Shown here: positions 50,815 to 61,646 of the stretch, in pieces | Layout of the letters: the number at the start of each line of letters is the position of its first letter | Position numbering within the stretch: position 1 is the first letter of the stretch | Source of the DNA: Taenia hydatigena | Lineage: Eukaryota > Platyhelminthes > Cestoda > Cyclophyllidea > Taeniidae | DNA length: 64,000 nucleotides | Reading direction: 5' to 3' | NCBI GenBank assembly: GCA_036345935.2 | Contig: JADWOT020000001.1 | Location: 4,659,182 to 4,723,181 of the forward strand | Notes under the pieces: model-generated | What the model was told of the DNA's origin: nothing | What the model saw: the letters and a program-made list of their open reading frames with translations, nothing else | The model's database searches: none | Position numbers and translations under genes: made by a program

Positions 50815-51079
50815 ATGGCCGTCTTTGGGCAATTGAATCGTCTTCATGCCAATGTGCTGCTCCAGGCGCTAGTCCACTCAAGCGAACTTCACTACACCAT
50901 TCAACACAACAGTGGTTACCCCTTCGCACATGACAACGTGCATTACTTCTGCATATTGACACCATATGTTAGTGCCTTTCTGCTCACTTGCTTCCTTTCG
51001 ACAGCAGACAACACAGTGGTCTCATCAGATCAAGATGGATAAGGAACGGTGTTGCACCACGAAATCCATTTTCATTTAG
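50815..51079 (+). CDS. Possible 75-residue protein, two exons with a 37-nt intron
   Basis: An ATG at 50815 opens a 51-codon frame (MAVFGQLNRLHANVLLQAL..HYFCILTPY) that ends at a gttagt donor (50968). A pyrimidine-rich intron of 37 nt ends at tttcgacag (51004). The next exon stays in frame (QTTQWSHQIK..) to a TAG at 51079. The first exon has protein-like composition. The sequence just before the ATG (aatgcag then acatccagcagct) could be an acceptor, so this may be an internal exon of a longer gene. The encoded protein is unchanged in the mirror copy at 57946-58210. I do not recognise the family. The frame is also readable without splicing for 75 codons, so the intron is an inference. Confidence 0.35.
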
Positions 51080-51252
51080 TTCGTTGAGGTTGCTCCCCAT
51101 TTAAGAGCCCAGTCATCAATACCGTCGACAATTGGGTAACCTAGCATGAGTAACAAGGCACCATACTGCAATCAGTCACACCATGGGTACACTGTGTCTG
51201 GTCATTAAGCATCCCTTGCCACAATTACAACGCTATCGCTTAGGCCGAGATC

Positions 51253-51501
51253 ATGTCTGTGAGGCTGACTGTCACACTCCTACTCGTGATTGTGAATTCT
51301 GCATTCAACAGCTTTATTGTACCAAGTGCTGACGAGACGCTCCGTCAGACAGCACAAACATGTGGTATTCGCACCCTGTCAACATGTCAACGAAGGCGAG
51401 ACACACACCGGCTTGTGGTGACGTCAGCGGGTGTGGTCATTTTGACCCCAACCGACACGACAGCACATCACACCCCATCGCTTGCACGTGGATCACTCTA
51501 A
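51253..51501 (+). CDS. Possible small secreted protein, 82 codons
   Basis: The frame begins MSVRLTVTLLLVIVNS, a typical signal peptide, followed by a short Ser/Thr/Arg-rich chain with two Cys. No known domain is visible. The mirror copy at 57524-57772 keeps the frame but has several replacements (for example Ile to Val, Arg to Cys, Thr to Ala). The opposite strand is also open here for about 110 codons, so the coding strand is uncertain and the signal peptide is the only argument for this one. Confidence 0.22.
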   Translation: MSVRLTVTLLLVIVNSAFNSFIVPSADETLRQTAQTCGIRTLSTCQRRRDTHRLVVTSAGVVILTPTDTTAHHTPSLARGSL

Positions 51502-51879
51502 TGTGGGGAGACAATCCACACGCAAGCATTCGCCAGCTAACATTAAGTGCAAAGAGGATGTCTGCTGGATCCCCAGCCCCACAAGCCAAATAAGGGAAGA
51601 CAGGTGACAGAGTAAAATAAATGACATCTGTTCTGCAAAACTCGCAAAAGTTAAGCCCGATCCTTACATTACAGTTGCAAACGGCTGAGTTAAAATAATA
51701 GCTGAATAGTTCTCGTAACAATGAGGTGGGCGGAATGATGTGCAGGCGACTGGGAATAAGAGCGCACACCACGAACACCTCTTATGCTTCGCACCTAACA
51801 CCACCTACCTCACACCATGTATCATACGCACCAGCCGCATTTCAAGGCACTGCGCACATCTTTCGCTTCACGAGAAACA

Positions 51880-51900
51880 ACACACACACACACACACACA
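51880..51900. repeat. CA microsatellite, left arm of inverted duplication 2
   Basis: About ten CA units. The mirror run at 57131-57145 is three units shorter, which explains the 6-bp length difference between the arms. Confidence 0.9.
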
Positions 51901-52130
51901 GGAGGCTTCCCACCTCTCTGCCAACAACCACCCCGACTCTGCCCCAACAGCAAGTGTATGAAAAAAGAACACACCAAACAAACACACAGAATAGACTGAC
52001 ACAACTGCAAAATGCCTCCACACTCCTACAAGGAAAAGCATGTGTGTACTGAACTCAGACGAGCGTGTGGACGCGGAGAACACACGCCTCAACTCACTTC
52101 CGCTTCCCCACTCCGACCCCTCATGCCACT

Positions 52131-53907
52131 TCACTTCGGCTGCCTACCGTCGTGCTCATCTCTCCACTCAGCATGCAATGGTCCTTTCTTCAGCATTACT
52201 CTCTGCAGCCAAGCGCAAAAGAAAATTACCACACGGATGCAACCACCGATGAACGAAAATAGAAAACACACGAACTTACAGACACAGCCTCCGCTATGGC
52301 ATTCAGCTGCGCAACCTGAAAGCAACATTACGGTTTCTCAATGGCAATACAAGTCGAGAGTGGTGATGTTCTGGAAGAGCAACACCCAACTTACAGGATC
52401 TTCAGGAATGAGGATGAGACTTTCGTCGTGGAATGCAATTGTTTCTGCGGTTGCACTAATTCCTGAGCGCAATCTCCTCAACTCCGCATTCCTCTTTTCG
52501 ACATCCAACTTCACTTGCCTACACCTCCGCTTAAGGGCCTACAAATGCAACAGAGACAACGCAAGGAGTGAAAGAAGTGGACAGCAATCACACACACATC
52601 CATCGCACTTCCTTCCTCGCACTCAATTCGACTGACTCACTCGCCTCCGACACCACTGGAATGTAGTCAGCATGATGACCCCACTTCTGCTCACTTGTGG
52701 TGAAGGAGCACAAGTCAGCAGAGCCAAGGCTGAACCGACGTCATGATGAAAACCACTTGCTGCGATGACTACTTCCAATCATCCAAAATATGCCTCACTC
52801 CATGCTGCCTTGCCACCACTACCATGTGAGAATGAGAGATCAGATTTAGATGACGTACGCATAACCGCGTTTACTATGCTCTGGTCCCGATCAATCGAGG
52901 CTGGATAACATGAGGTGCTAGAGCGATGCCATGACGACCAGAAGTGAGCCGCAATTAAGTGAGGCACATGGGCATGGTCGACTGTGTAATTTAGCCATCT
53001 GACTTACTATAATCTGACGGCGTAGTCTACACTCAGTGCGCTTCATCTTCTCAAGCCGTCGGGCAGTGCCATCTCTCCTCCTAACCAAGTGGGCGCCTTC
53101 CGCACGACATTCACGCCGTTCATTCTACAAACCAGATATTCTTTGATGAACCAACCCTAGGTCTTCTTTCAGTTGCCACAAATAGGACGGTTGTAAGACG
53201 AAGAAGGCAAAGACAATCAAATCGAGCCGAGTATATACACTAACCTCATGCTTCCCTTTAGCAGCTCTTAAATAATTGTGCGTCTTAGAGGTCTTCGATA
53301 CTTGGCTGGGAGCAATTGCAGGCTGCGCATGATGTTGGGGGGGACGGCGCTTACTACAGCAGCTACTTTTACGCACTCCTTGCTTCGTCTTATTCGTAGT
53401 TTTCTTCGAAGTTGTGGGTTTTGAGAACAAGTCAGCCACAGGATGAGTCCTTTGTCCTGTAGAGTGAGAGTTTTCGTCCAAAGAGTCGCCTCCATGAAGA
53501 TCTACGTCGCTATTTACGTTAAAGTCGTCACCATCATCATCGTAGTCATCCTCTTCGACATTCGCTGTCTCATGTGAAGTCGCTGAGATGGGTATTATCT
53601 GTCCCTTTTGCAATTTCATTTTCTTCTGTCTGCTTTTGAGCTCCACTTTTTTTGTTGCCTTTGGATTCTTGGAATGTGCATTTGCTCTAGCTCTTTTAAC
53701 GTGACACACTACATAGACCACAAATAAACAGAAACTGATCCAAACTAGGCAGATCGCGTACACATTCACGGTTTCGATGTATTCTGCAAAAGCCTCGACT
53801 ATAAGTAAGAAAGATCCTTAAACCATCTTCCACAATAAGTCTTAGCTCATTTTTCACGGGAAAGCTAAAAAACAAGACTTACAAAACAGTATTCTCCAAT
53901 CTTCCAT
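52131..53907 (-). CDS. Single-pass membrane protein with acidic tract and coiled coil, 6 exons
   Basis: I do not recognise the family. I splice exons 53883-53907, 53245-53798, 53008-53124, 52395-52538, 52280-52315 and 52131-52202, all GT..AG, giving 315 residues. The start (MEDWRILFF) is a 25-bp exon. Residues 20-41 form one strong transmembrane segment with a short N-terminal side. A Lys/Arg-rich stretch follows (43-74), then an acidic tract (90-108), then a Ser/Thr/Lys linker with SCCSKRR. From about 211 to 262 lies an Arg/Lys/Glu-rich coiled coil encoded by exons 3 and 4. A 36-bp microexon (VAQLNAIAEAVS) precedes the last exon, which ends ..GRQPK. Exons 3 to 5 are all phase 0 and multiples of three. 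The layout (membrane segment, then coiled coil, then an RVM-containing helix) vaguely recalls RIC-3 acetylcholine-receptor chaperones, but that is only a hint. All but the first exon and the 5' part of exon 2 lie in an inverted-repeat arm. Confidence 0.7.
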
Positions 53908-55456
53908 GTTTATACACTAGACCACCATTTATGCAAGCAACAACTCAAGCAGATTTCTAACTCAGTGGTTCCTACGGCTATATATACTTCCGCGTTTATC
54001 AATCATTTAAAACAAGATGGCAGCAATCTGTAATGTGTGATAATAACAAATGGATTAGGTTCAACTTTTTAATTTTAGCATAAAAATAAGTTTGACTGTG
54101 TAATGCTTATGCTTTTAAATTGTACCTTGCAGGAGAGTGGCAAAAAGGGTAATTTGAATTTGGTTCTAATGGAGCGGCGGTAATCACCAGAAGTGTACAG
54201 TTCTACCTCCTGATTTCTGTTACGACGCTATCGACTCTTTCATCAAATACAATAGAGATGTCTAAGAACATTTACTGTTCTCATACCAGGCCTAGTCGCA
54301 TGGAAGAAGAGGAGGAAAATGAAGAAACTTCTACACTGGTGGCAGTGCCTGCGAACCGTTCCTTCTTTAAAGGTAGCATTAATTTTAAGGAGTGAACAAA
54401 AATCACTAGGTTAAACATCTATCTATATCTTCAGCGCAACAAATTTTGCTGGCGCCTGTTATGACCCTGCTATTGACTAGCGCTGTAAGGCACAAGCTAA
54501 GGTCATCATCCACCAGCGAGATTATCCCTTGTAAGAGATTTTTTCTTTCCCTACTAAAAGCTGACAAGGATCACTGATAGTGCTCTAGGAACCTGCAACA
54601 TCTAGCACAATGAGCCTCTTGAGACAATATTATCCAGCAGGGTTACTAGCCGAGTGGCTGTTTAGTACAGAGTGAGACTCTGACCACCCATCACTGCGGG
54701 AAAACTCTACGCCATAAAGATTAACAGTCTTATCAAGCTGGTTAGGTTTGCAACCAGAAGGCGTCAGGAAATCTATCTGATTTCGGCCATCCATGGTTCC
54801 AACAGATGGTCGCCTAATGCTAACCAAGGGCAAGCCTGTCAGCACCAAGTTTCTAGATCAAGTGAGCCACCCTACTTTTGCCCTGTGTAATCCAGAATGG
54901 ATCTCATCCACTTATGGGAATGCAGACATGTTAGAGGAAAACTTTTCAGTTTTTGCTCTGACTCGGGTACAGCCAAGCCAAACTTTTTCAAACCTTTTTA
55001 GAAGATTCGCATTGGTCCACCCTCCACAAAACTGCGCTCAGCAGAAGGGAGGTACATGACAGGAAAGAGAGTTAGTTAAAATTTTCCATATGGAAAGAAA
55101 TCTAAAGGGTGCTATTTCCTATATGACTACAAGAGCTTGGTATAAGTTGATTCGCGCTAATATTCTTCCTAAAACCAATGCAAAGCTGAATTTGGAGGAC
55201 GGCACCATTTCTATTTTTAGCAGTGCGCGGAGGCAAGCACAGTTGTTTTGCGTCGAAATAAAGGCGTAGACGACTTTCACAGTGCTCTATTAGAGTCTAT
55301 AGTTATTTCCATTATCAACTTGGATTAGCTTTGCTCCCAGTTAATGCATATTACTGATGGAGAGGAGGAGAAACATCATTACTTGCCAAATAAGTACTCG
55401 AATGTGCTGTCCTAACAAGGCGCAAAAATAAGAAAAATCCGGTCCCTTTCGCTTTT
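53575..55456. other. Spacer of inverted duplication 2
   Basis: The left part holds exon 1 and the 5' part of exon 2 of the minus-strand membrane protein gene. The right end (55269-55456) holds the decayed mirror of that exon. Between them is a plus-strand open frame of about 68 codons at about 55062-55269 (..ISYMTTRAWYKLI..) that I do not recognise. The stretch 54.0-55.06 kb holds nothing I can name. Confidence 0.6.
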
Positions 55457-56900
55457 CATGAGAGAGCGAATGTCGAAGAGGATGACTACGATGATGATGG
55501 TGACGACTTTAACGTAAATAGCGACGTAGATCTTCATGGAGGCGACTCTTTGGACGAAAACTCTCACTCTACAGGACAAAGGACTCATCCTGTGGCTGGC
55601 TTGTTCTCAAAACCCACAACTTCGAAGAAAACTACGAATAAGACGAAGCAAGGAGTGCGTAAAAGTAGCTGCTGTAGTAAGCGCCGTCCCCCCCAACATC
55701 ATGCGCAGCCTGCAATTGCTCCCAGCCAAGTATCGAAGACCTCTAAGACGCACAATTATTTAAGAGCTGCTAAAGGGAAGCATGAGGTTAGTGCATATAC
55801 TCGGCTCGATTTGATTGTCTTTGCCTTCTTCGTCTTACAACCATCCTATTTGTGGCAACTGAAAGAAGACCTAGGGTTGGTTCATCAAAGAATATCTGGT
55901 TTGTAGAATGAACGGCGTGAATGTCGTGCGGAAGGCGCCCACTTGGTTAGGAGGAGAGATGGCACTGCCCGACGGCTTGAGAAGATGAAGCGCACTGAGT
56001 GTAGACTACGCCGTCAAATTATAGTAAGTCAGATGGCTAAATTACACAGTCGACCATGCCCATGTGCCTCGCTTAATTGCGGCTCACTTCTGGTCGTCAT
56101 GGCATCGCTCTAGCACCTCATGTTATCCAGCCTCGATTGATCGGGACCAGAGCATAGTAAACGCGGTTATGCGTACGTCATCTAAATCTGATCTCTCATT
56201 CTCACATGGTAGTGGTGGCAAGGCAGCATGGAGTGAGGCATATTTTGGATGATTGGAAGTAGTCATCGCAGCAAGTGGTTTTCATCATGACGTCGGTTCA
56301 GCCTTGGCTCTGCTGACTTGTGCTCCTTCACCACAAGTGAGCAGAAGTGGGGTCATCATGCTGACTACATTCCAGTGGTGTCGGAGGCGAGTGAGTCAGT
56401 CGAATTGAGTGCGAGGAAGGAAGTGCGATGGATGTGTGTGTGATTGCTGTCCACTTCTTTCACTCCTTGCGTTGTCTCTGTTGCATTTGTAGGCCCTTAA
56501 GCGGAGGTGTAGGCAAGTGAAGTTGGATGTCGAAAAGAGGAATGCGGAGTTGAGGAGATTGCGCTCAGGAATTAGTGCAACCGCAGAAACAATTGCATTC
56601 CACGACGAAAGTCTCATCCTCATTCCTGAAGATCCTGTAAGTTGGGTGTTGCTCTTCCAGAACATCACCACTCTCGACTTGTATTGCCATTGAGAAACCG
56701 TAATGTTGCTTTCAGGTTGCGCAGCTGAATGCCATAGCGGAGGCTGTGTCTGTAAGTTCGTGTGTTTTCTATTTTCGTTCATCGGTGGTTGCATCCGTGT
56801 GGTAATTTTCTTTTGCGCTTGGCTGCAGAGAGTAATGCTGAAGAAAGGACCATTGCATGCTGAGTGGAGAGATGAGCACGACGGTAGGCAGCCGAAGTGA
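55269..56900 (+). pseudogene. Second copy of the membrane/coiled-coil gene, decayed 5' end
   Basis: From 55457 on this is a near-perfect mirror of the minus-strand gene: the rest of exon 2, then exons 55907-56023, 56493-56636, 56716-56751 and 56829-56900, with the same splice sites and stop. Differences are few, for example Gly for Asp in VAGLFSKP and a CAA/CAG change in exon 3. Before 55457 the sequence still aligns to exon 2 but is strongly diverged. An acceptor-like gtag at about 55268 is followed by cgactttcacag (cgaggcttttgcag on the left), then ESIVISIINLD and a stop (left ETVNVYAICLVW), then a frame reading FHERANVEEDD (left SHETANVEEDD). Stops destroy the transmembrane segment. This copy is probably a pseudogene, although an inner start could make a soluble coiled-coil piece. 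Confidence 0.7.
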
Positions 56901-57130
56901 AGTGGCATGAGGGGTCGGAGTGGGGAAGCGGAAGTGAGTTGAGGCGTGTGTTCTCCGCGTCCACACGCTCGTCTGAGTTCAGTACACACATGCTTTTCCT
57001 TGTAGGAGTGTGGAGGCATTTTGCAGTTGTGTCAGTCTATTCTGTGTGTTTGTTTGGTGTGTTCTTTTTTCATACACTTGCTGTTGGGGCAGAGTCGGGG
57101 TGGTTGTTGGCAGAGAGGTGGGAAGCCTCC

Positions 57131-57145
57131 TGTGTGTGTGTGTGT
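57131..57145. repeat. GT microsatellite, right arm of inverted duplication 2
   Basis: Mirror of the CA run at 51880-51900, three units shorter. Confidence 0.9.
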
Positions 57146-57523
57146 TGTTTCTCGTGAAGCGAAAGATGTGCGCAGTGCCTTGAAATGCGGCTGGTGCGTA
57201 TGATACATGGTGTGAGGTAGGTGGTGTTAGGTGCGAAGCATAAGAGGTGTTCGTGGTGTGCGCTCTTATTCCCAGTCGCCTGCACATCATTCCGCCCACC
57301 TCATTGTTACGAGAACTATTCAGCTATTATTTTAACTCAGCCGTTTGCAACTGTAATGTAAGGATCGGGCTTAACTTTTGCGAGTTTTGCAGAACAGATG
57401 TCATTTATTTTACTCTGTCACCTGTCTTCCCTTTTTTGGCTTGTGGGGCTGGGGATCCAGCAGACATCCTCTTTGCACTTAATGTTAGCTGGCGAATGCT
57501 TGTGTTTGGATTGTCTCCCCACA

Positions 57524-57772
57524 TTAGAGTGATCCACGTGCAAGCGATGGGGTGTGATGTGCTGTCGTGTCGGTTGGGGTCAAAATGACCACACCCGCTG
57601 ACGTCACCACAAGCCGGTGTGTGTCTCGCCTTCGTTGACATGTTGACAGGGTGCGAATACCACATGCTTGTGCTGTCTGACAGAGCGTCTCGTCAGCACT
57701 TGGTACAACAAAGCTGTTGAATGCAGAATTCACAATCACGAGTAGGAGTGTGACAGTCAGCCTCACAGACAT
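57524..57772 (-). CDS. Mirror copy of the possible small secreted protein
   Basis: Reverse-oriented copy of 51253-51501 with an intact 82-codon frame and several amino-acid replacements. The signal-peptide-like start is unchanged. The same doubts apply about whether this strand is coding. Confidence 0.2.
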   Translation of the reverse strand: MSVRLTVTLLLVIVNSAFNSFVVPSADETLCQTAQACGIRTLSTCQRRRDTHRLVVTSAGVVILTPTDTTAHHTPSLARGSL

Positions 57773-57945
57773 GATCTCGGCCTAAGCGATAGCGTTGTAA
57801 TTGTGGCAAGGGATGCTTAATGACCAGACACAGTGTACCCATGGTGTGACTGATTGCAGTATGGTGCCTTGTTACTCATGCTAGGTTACCCAATTGTCGA
57901 CGGTATTGATGACTGGGCTCTTAAATGGGGAGCAACCTCAACGAA

Positions 57946-58210
57946 CTAAATGAAAATGGATTTCGTGGTGCAACACCGTTCCTTATCCATCTTGATCTGA
58001 TGAGACCACTGTGTTGTCTGCTGTCGAAAGGAAGCAAGTGAGCAGAAAGGCACTAACATATGGTGTCAATATGCAGAAGTAATGCACGTTGTCATGTGCG
58101 AAGGGGTAACCACTGTTGTGTTGAATGGTGTAGTGAAGTTCGCTTGAGTGGACTAGCGCCTGGAGCAGCACATTGGCATGAAGACGATTCAATTGCCCAA
58201 AGACGGCCAT
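57946..58210 (-). CDS. Mirror copy of the possible 75-residue protein
   Basis: Reverse-oriented copy of 50815-51079 in the right arm of inverted duplication 2, with exons at 58058-58210 and 57946-58020 and the same 37-nt intron. The predicted protein is the same as in the left copy, while neighbouring stretches of the arms have gathered amino-acid changes. This fits weak constraint or chance over such a short length. Confidence 0.33.
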
Positions 58211-58418
58211 AGCTGCTGGATGTCTGCATTCATGAGTAATACAGTCGGAAGAAAACGCACTCGGACCACGCGTTGGTGGAATTGCGACTAAATCCTGCTA
58301 CCACCTTAGCTCATGGGAGCACGCTGCAATGCCAGCAAGCGAAGTGCATTTAGTTGTGCGAGTTGCAGGTACAGAAGGCATGTTCTAAAAACACAAGAAC
58401 TCCCACCCATTGTGCAAA

Positions 58419-61355
58419 CATTATGCTCTACTACAAAGTCCCCTCATTTCCCAAGTTTTAATTGTGCCTTGCACAGCCCACGTTCTCTCTAAATGCTTCT
58501 GCACTCCTGCTGGAATATTTTGTTACACTGAAACTTGGTTTGCGCCTTCAGTGGTGACTTAGGAGTCGTCCTCATTCCGTCTTTGGTGGTGTGTCTGGTC
58601 AAAGAGCCTACCTGGAGGAGGATGTTGGGCTTGAGGGTCTGTTGAAGGCATACTGGACGTATAGTTATCGACTGCTACGCTATTCTCTTAAGCGGAATCG
58701 CCTTCCTTGTGTAACAATGACAGCTCGCCCATCCAACTATCCGTCTGCTGTGCGGCTGGCTGGGTATCACTGAAGGGAGAACAAAGTGGTAAGGATTTGT
58801 GGGCGCGAAACCTGACCCTCACGGAACTGTTGATGTCGCGTGGTGTTGTGAATCAGTGCCTCATGCTCTTTAGAGCATGTCATTATGTTGTAGTCCTATC
58901 CCAGAGCAAATTATAGCACAAAAGCAGGTGCTGAAATGGAATCAGTCAGGTGGGGATCGCAAGCATGTACCACTAAAGAGGTGGTTTCATAGTCGATAGT
59001 GAATAACAACAAGAGAAATGGGACCTATGTAGACTGATTTTGCACTTCAGTGTACACGTTGGTAGGAATAGGTGACACACCTGACAGTGTAAGGAATCCT
59101 CACTTCTAGTGCACACTGTGTGGCTTGAGAAAACTGGGAGATTGGGTGTGGTAAGTAGGGTAGCAACGTTTAGATTGGCGACTGTGGTTGTCGAAGTAAA
59201 AAGACCTTGGAATTTTAAGTTTTAACTAATCAAGTGGATGTGGAGGTAGGAAATCGACTGAGTTGTGGGCCACAAGTATTGTGAAATCATTGTCCCAACG
59301 TGGAGTTGAAGAAATGCTCCCTTCAGTTAAAGGAGATCAGGAATTAGAGGTCCCATTGCAACTGCAAATGACTATGCACAACTCAAGTCGTGAGCGATGA
59401 TTAAGGTGAGAATGGGGAGGATTCGCATGTGGCATGAGGGGGAGCGGACCACCAACTGGAAGGATAGTGTTTACTAAGGTAGCTTAGAGTCTGCCTGACA
59501 AGGCAAAACATGTGAGCACCTCTCACCGTATCCATCAAACACAAACTAACCGGGTTCATGTCGAATACTCGCGATGAGTGGAAAAGAGCAGGAGGATGGA
59601 GTGGGTGCGATGGTTTCTTCGACTTTCAGAAGACGCAGTGAGTTCACACCTCAACACAGAGCGATAAGAGCACAGAGGAGGTCTGACTGACAGGCAATTA
59701 TTGGCTCTTATCGTAGCATTGTTAATTGAGAGGGCAAAATTTGGTGCGAGTTCTTCCAAGCGTGTCGACTGCTACTCCGCTTGATGACTGCCTCAGGCAG
59801 ACAAGCTAGTGCGTTTCGATAAGTCCGTTGAGGATAGGCTGGACAGATGGTAGATGCGACATCTTTTGTGCTGGAGAGGTAGGAACCCTCCGAATGAATA
59901 AGGTTGAAGAATTGGATTGAGAATATTTAGAATTTGAGAAACCCGAATCAAAGCAGCCTTCTAAATAGGAAGTAGTCTACCCTTTCGCGTTTGACTGACA
60001 AACGCTGAAGAATTCATTACCGCTGTTGCATTAAAAATGTTAGCTCCTTTACCCTAAATGCTATTTTGTAACAGTCACACATCAAAACGGTGCTTTTTCA
60101 ATTGTGGTTTTGATGGCTCATTCGTGCCTAATGTGTGCGTCCTGGCATCCCACGGGTGTTGGCGTCAATGTAGTCTGAATAAATAAATATACGAATGCCA
60201 TGTAAGGAACCACACGCTTTGACAAATCGTTGTCACATCACTACTAGCCCTAACATTCTTCCACCTTCACTTGAGTGCTGCAGTGCATGGTTCACATTTT
60301 CAAACCACATATCTTGTTTTTATGTGTTGGGTGCATGAAGATTGGTGCAAGTGGACATACTCATATTTGTTGTGGGTGGCCTACCAATTTTACCGGTGCC
60401 AAATGGCGCTTGCCAGCGGATGGGATAGCGTATCATTCGTGAGGCACGTTGTGACACAGTGCAGCCATTCTTTGCTGGTTAGACCACATGCGACGCTGTG
60501 TGGCATGGCTCGTTGCGTCGACTGTTGCTAACACTGTGAGCCGCTGTGTCATTGCTTTCCTTCAACACCCATTGCTGATAGGGTGTTTGGAAGCATTTAC
60601 AAGTGGGTCAGAGCATCACATGCTGTGCATAGAATTCGTGTTAGAAAGGTTTGTTTTGTCGATGACACGGAACCAGTTTTAAGTAGACCTCTTTCCTCTC
60701 GCCCGTAGGGTGCATTTAGGGGGCATAATTATTACATTGCCCATCGTCTGTTGAGCGCCACCGCGTCGTTTTCTTGCCTTTACTTGTGAGTTGTCGTTAT
60801 TTTCGAAATCGACTGGTCGAGAACACATTTAGAATATTATCCCGTTATGGTGGGCGTTTATCGACACGGTTTGAGGTTATTGCGTTGCGAACGAGGTAGT
60901 TCGTAGGTGAGAGAACCCTTACTACACGGGATGGCTCGTTGCTCCAAGGTGGTAGGATTTACGGTGAGGTGCGGTTGAGGGGATCAGTCTGCGTATTTGC
61001 CCGAGATTTTCCTCACGTTGAACGTTGGTTTGATTGTGTCTGTCTCGATGTGTATTCTGTCTGTTATAACACATCTGCAGGTGTCTCCGTGCATTGTTAA
61101 ACGTCTTTCCCATGCTTCGTTTCATACGCAGTACATTTGTCAACACATAGTCTGCTACAGCTTCCTTGCTTGGTGAGAAGACATCAAAGCGTTGGCACTG
61201 TGCTGTGCAAGGGTTGAGTTCATCATCAAAGCAACTGAAATACAGGAGCCTTCTAAGTCCATGTAATTCGTCGTCAACGCCTTTTTATGTTTCTGCAAGC
61301 CATGGTACTGAACCCATTTTTCTGCCTTTTAAACTTTTCTATTACTTCTGCATAG
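58419..61355. other. Gene-free stretch right of inverted duplication 2
   Basis: The plus strand is GT-rich. Some frames of 60 to 86 codons exist without domain or splice support. An exon of the gene ending at 61646 may start after ctgcag at 61079, but its phase does not connect. Confidence 0.4.
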
Positions 61356-61646
61356 CACGCATTGAATGCCCTTGATCGTCCCTGTAGTATCCGACTAATC
61401 GCAAACAGCCAAGCATACCAGATTCTCCTTGAATTCGGTGAACTAGCACGCCAAATGTATTCTGAGAAGCACCACGCTACCCTACGTCAGGTATGGAGTT
61501 ATTTGGACACATGCTCGTTAATCGCACTACACCAAATCTGGGTTCGCCTCATAACTTCATTTGGTGGAACTAAAATGTTGCACAATAAAAGGATTTAGTC
61601 TCTTCTAAGGAGTGATCTATTTCAACGCAGAGCCAAAGCATTTTAA
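61356..61646 (+). CDS. Last two exons of an unrecognised gene
   Basis: After the acceptor cttctgcatag, exon 61356-61490 (45 codons) reads HALNALDRPC..ILLEFGELARQMYSEK..TLRQ and ends at CAG/gtatgg. A 108-nt intron ends in ggatttag. The next exon 61599-61646 stays in frame as SLLRSDLFQRRAKAF and a TAA stop. The composition (helical, Arg/Leu/Glu) and matching phase make this look like a true C-terminus. Upstream, an exon after ttataacacatctgcag (61079) is possible, but its phase does not join directly. I cannot name the family, and the 5' part of the gene is not found. Confidence 0.4.

Larger units (their letters stand above)
50607..53574. repeat. Inverted duplication 2, left arm (starts at a scaffold gap)
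   Basis: This arm is the reverse complement of 55457-58418. Position pairs sum to 109031 in the inner part and to 109025 beyond the CA repeat near 51.89 kb, so that microsatellite accounts for the whole 6-bp length difference. It abuts the N gap at 50507-50606, so its true outer end is unknown. It carries exons 2 (3' part) to 6 of the membrane/coiled-coil gene on the minus strand and a possible small gene on the plus strand. Confidence 0.93.
55457..58418. repeat. Inverted duplication 2, right arm
   Basis: This is the partner of 50607-53574. It starts at catgagagagcgaatg, where the left copy has catgagacagcgaatg, and is traceable to the base that pairs with the edge of the left gap. Scattered substitutions (several changing amino acids in both possible frames) and a shorter GT run show it is a separate copy and not the same reads placed twice. 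Confidence 0.93.

Noticed and set aside
52012..52635. 207-codon open frame on the plus strand (and its mirror at 56396-57019 on the minus strand)
   Set aside because: It runs antisense to several well-supported exons and their introns of the membrane/coiled-coil gene. It appears twice only because the arms are duplicated.
52131..53907. Assignment of the membrane/coiled-coil protein to RIC-3
   Set aside because: The order of parts and a short RVM-containing helix are reminiscent, but there is no alignable domain by eye.
56064..56252. 62-codon frame inside an intron of the coiled-coil gene, possible extra exon
   Set aside because: Its splice phases (1 to 1) do not match the phase-0 neighbours.
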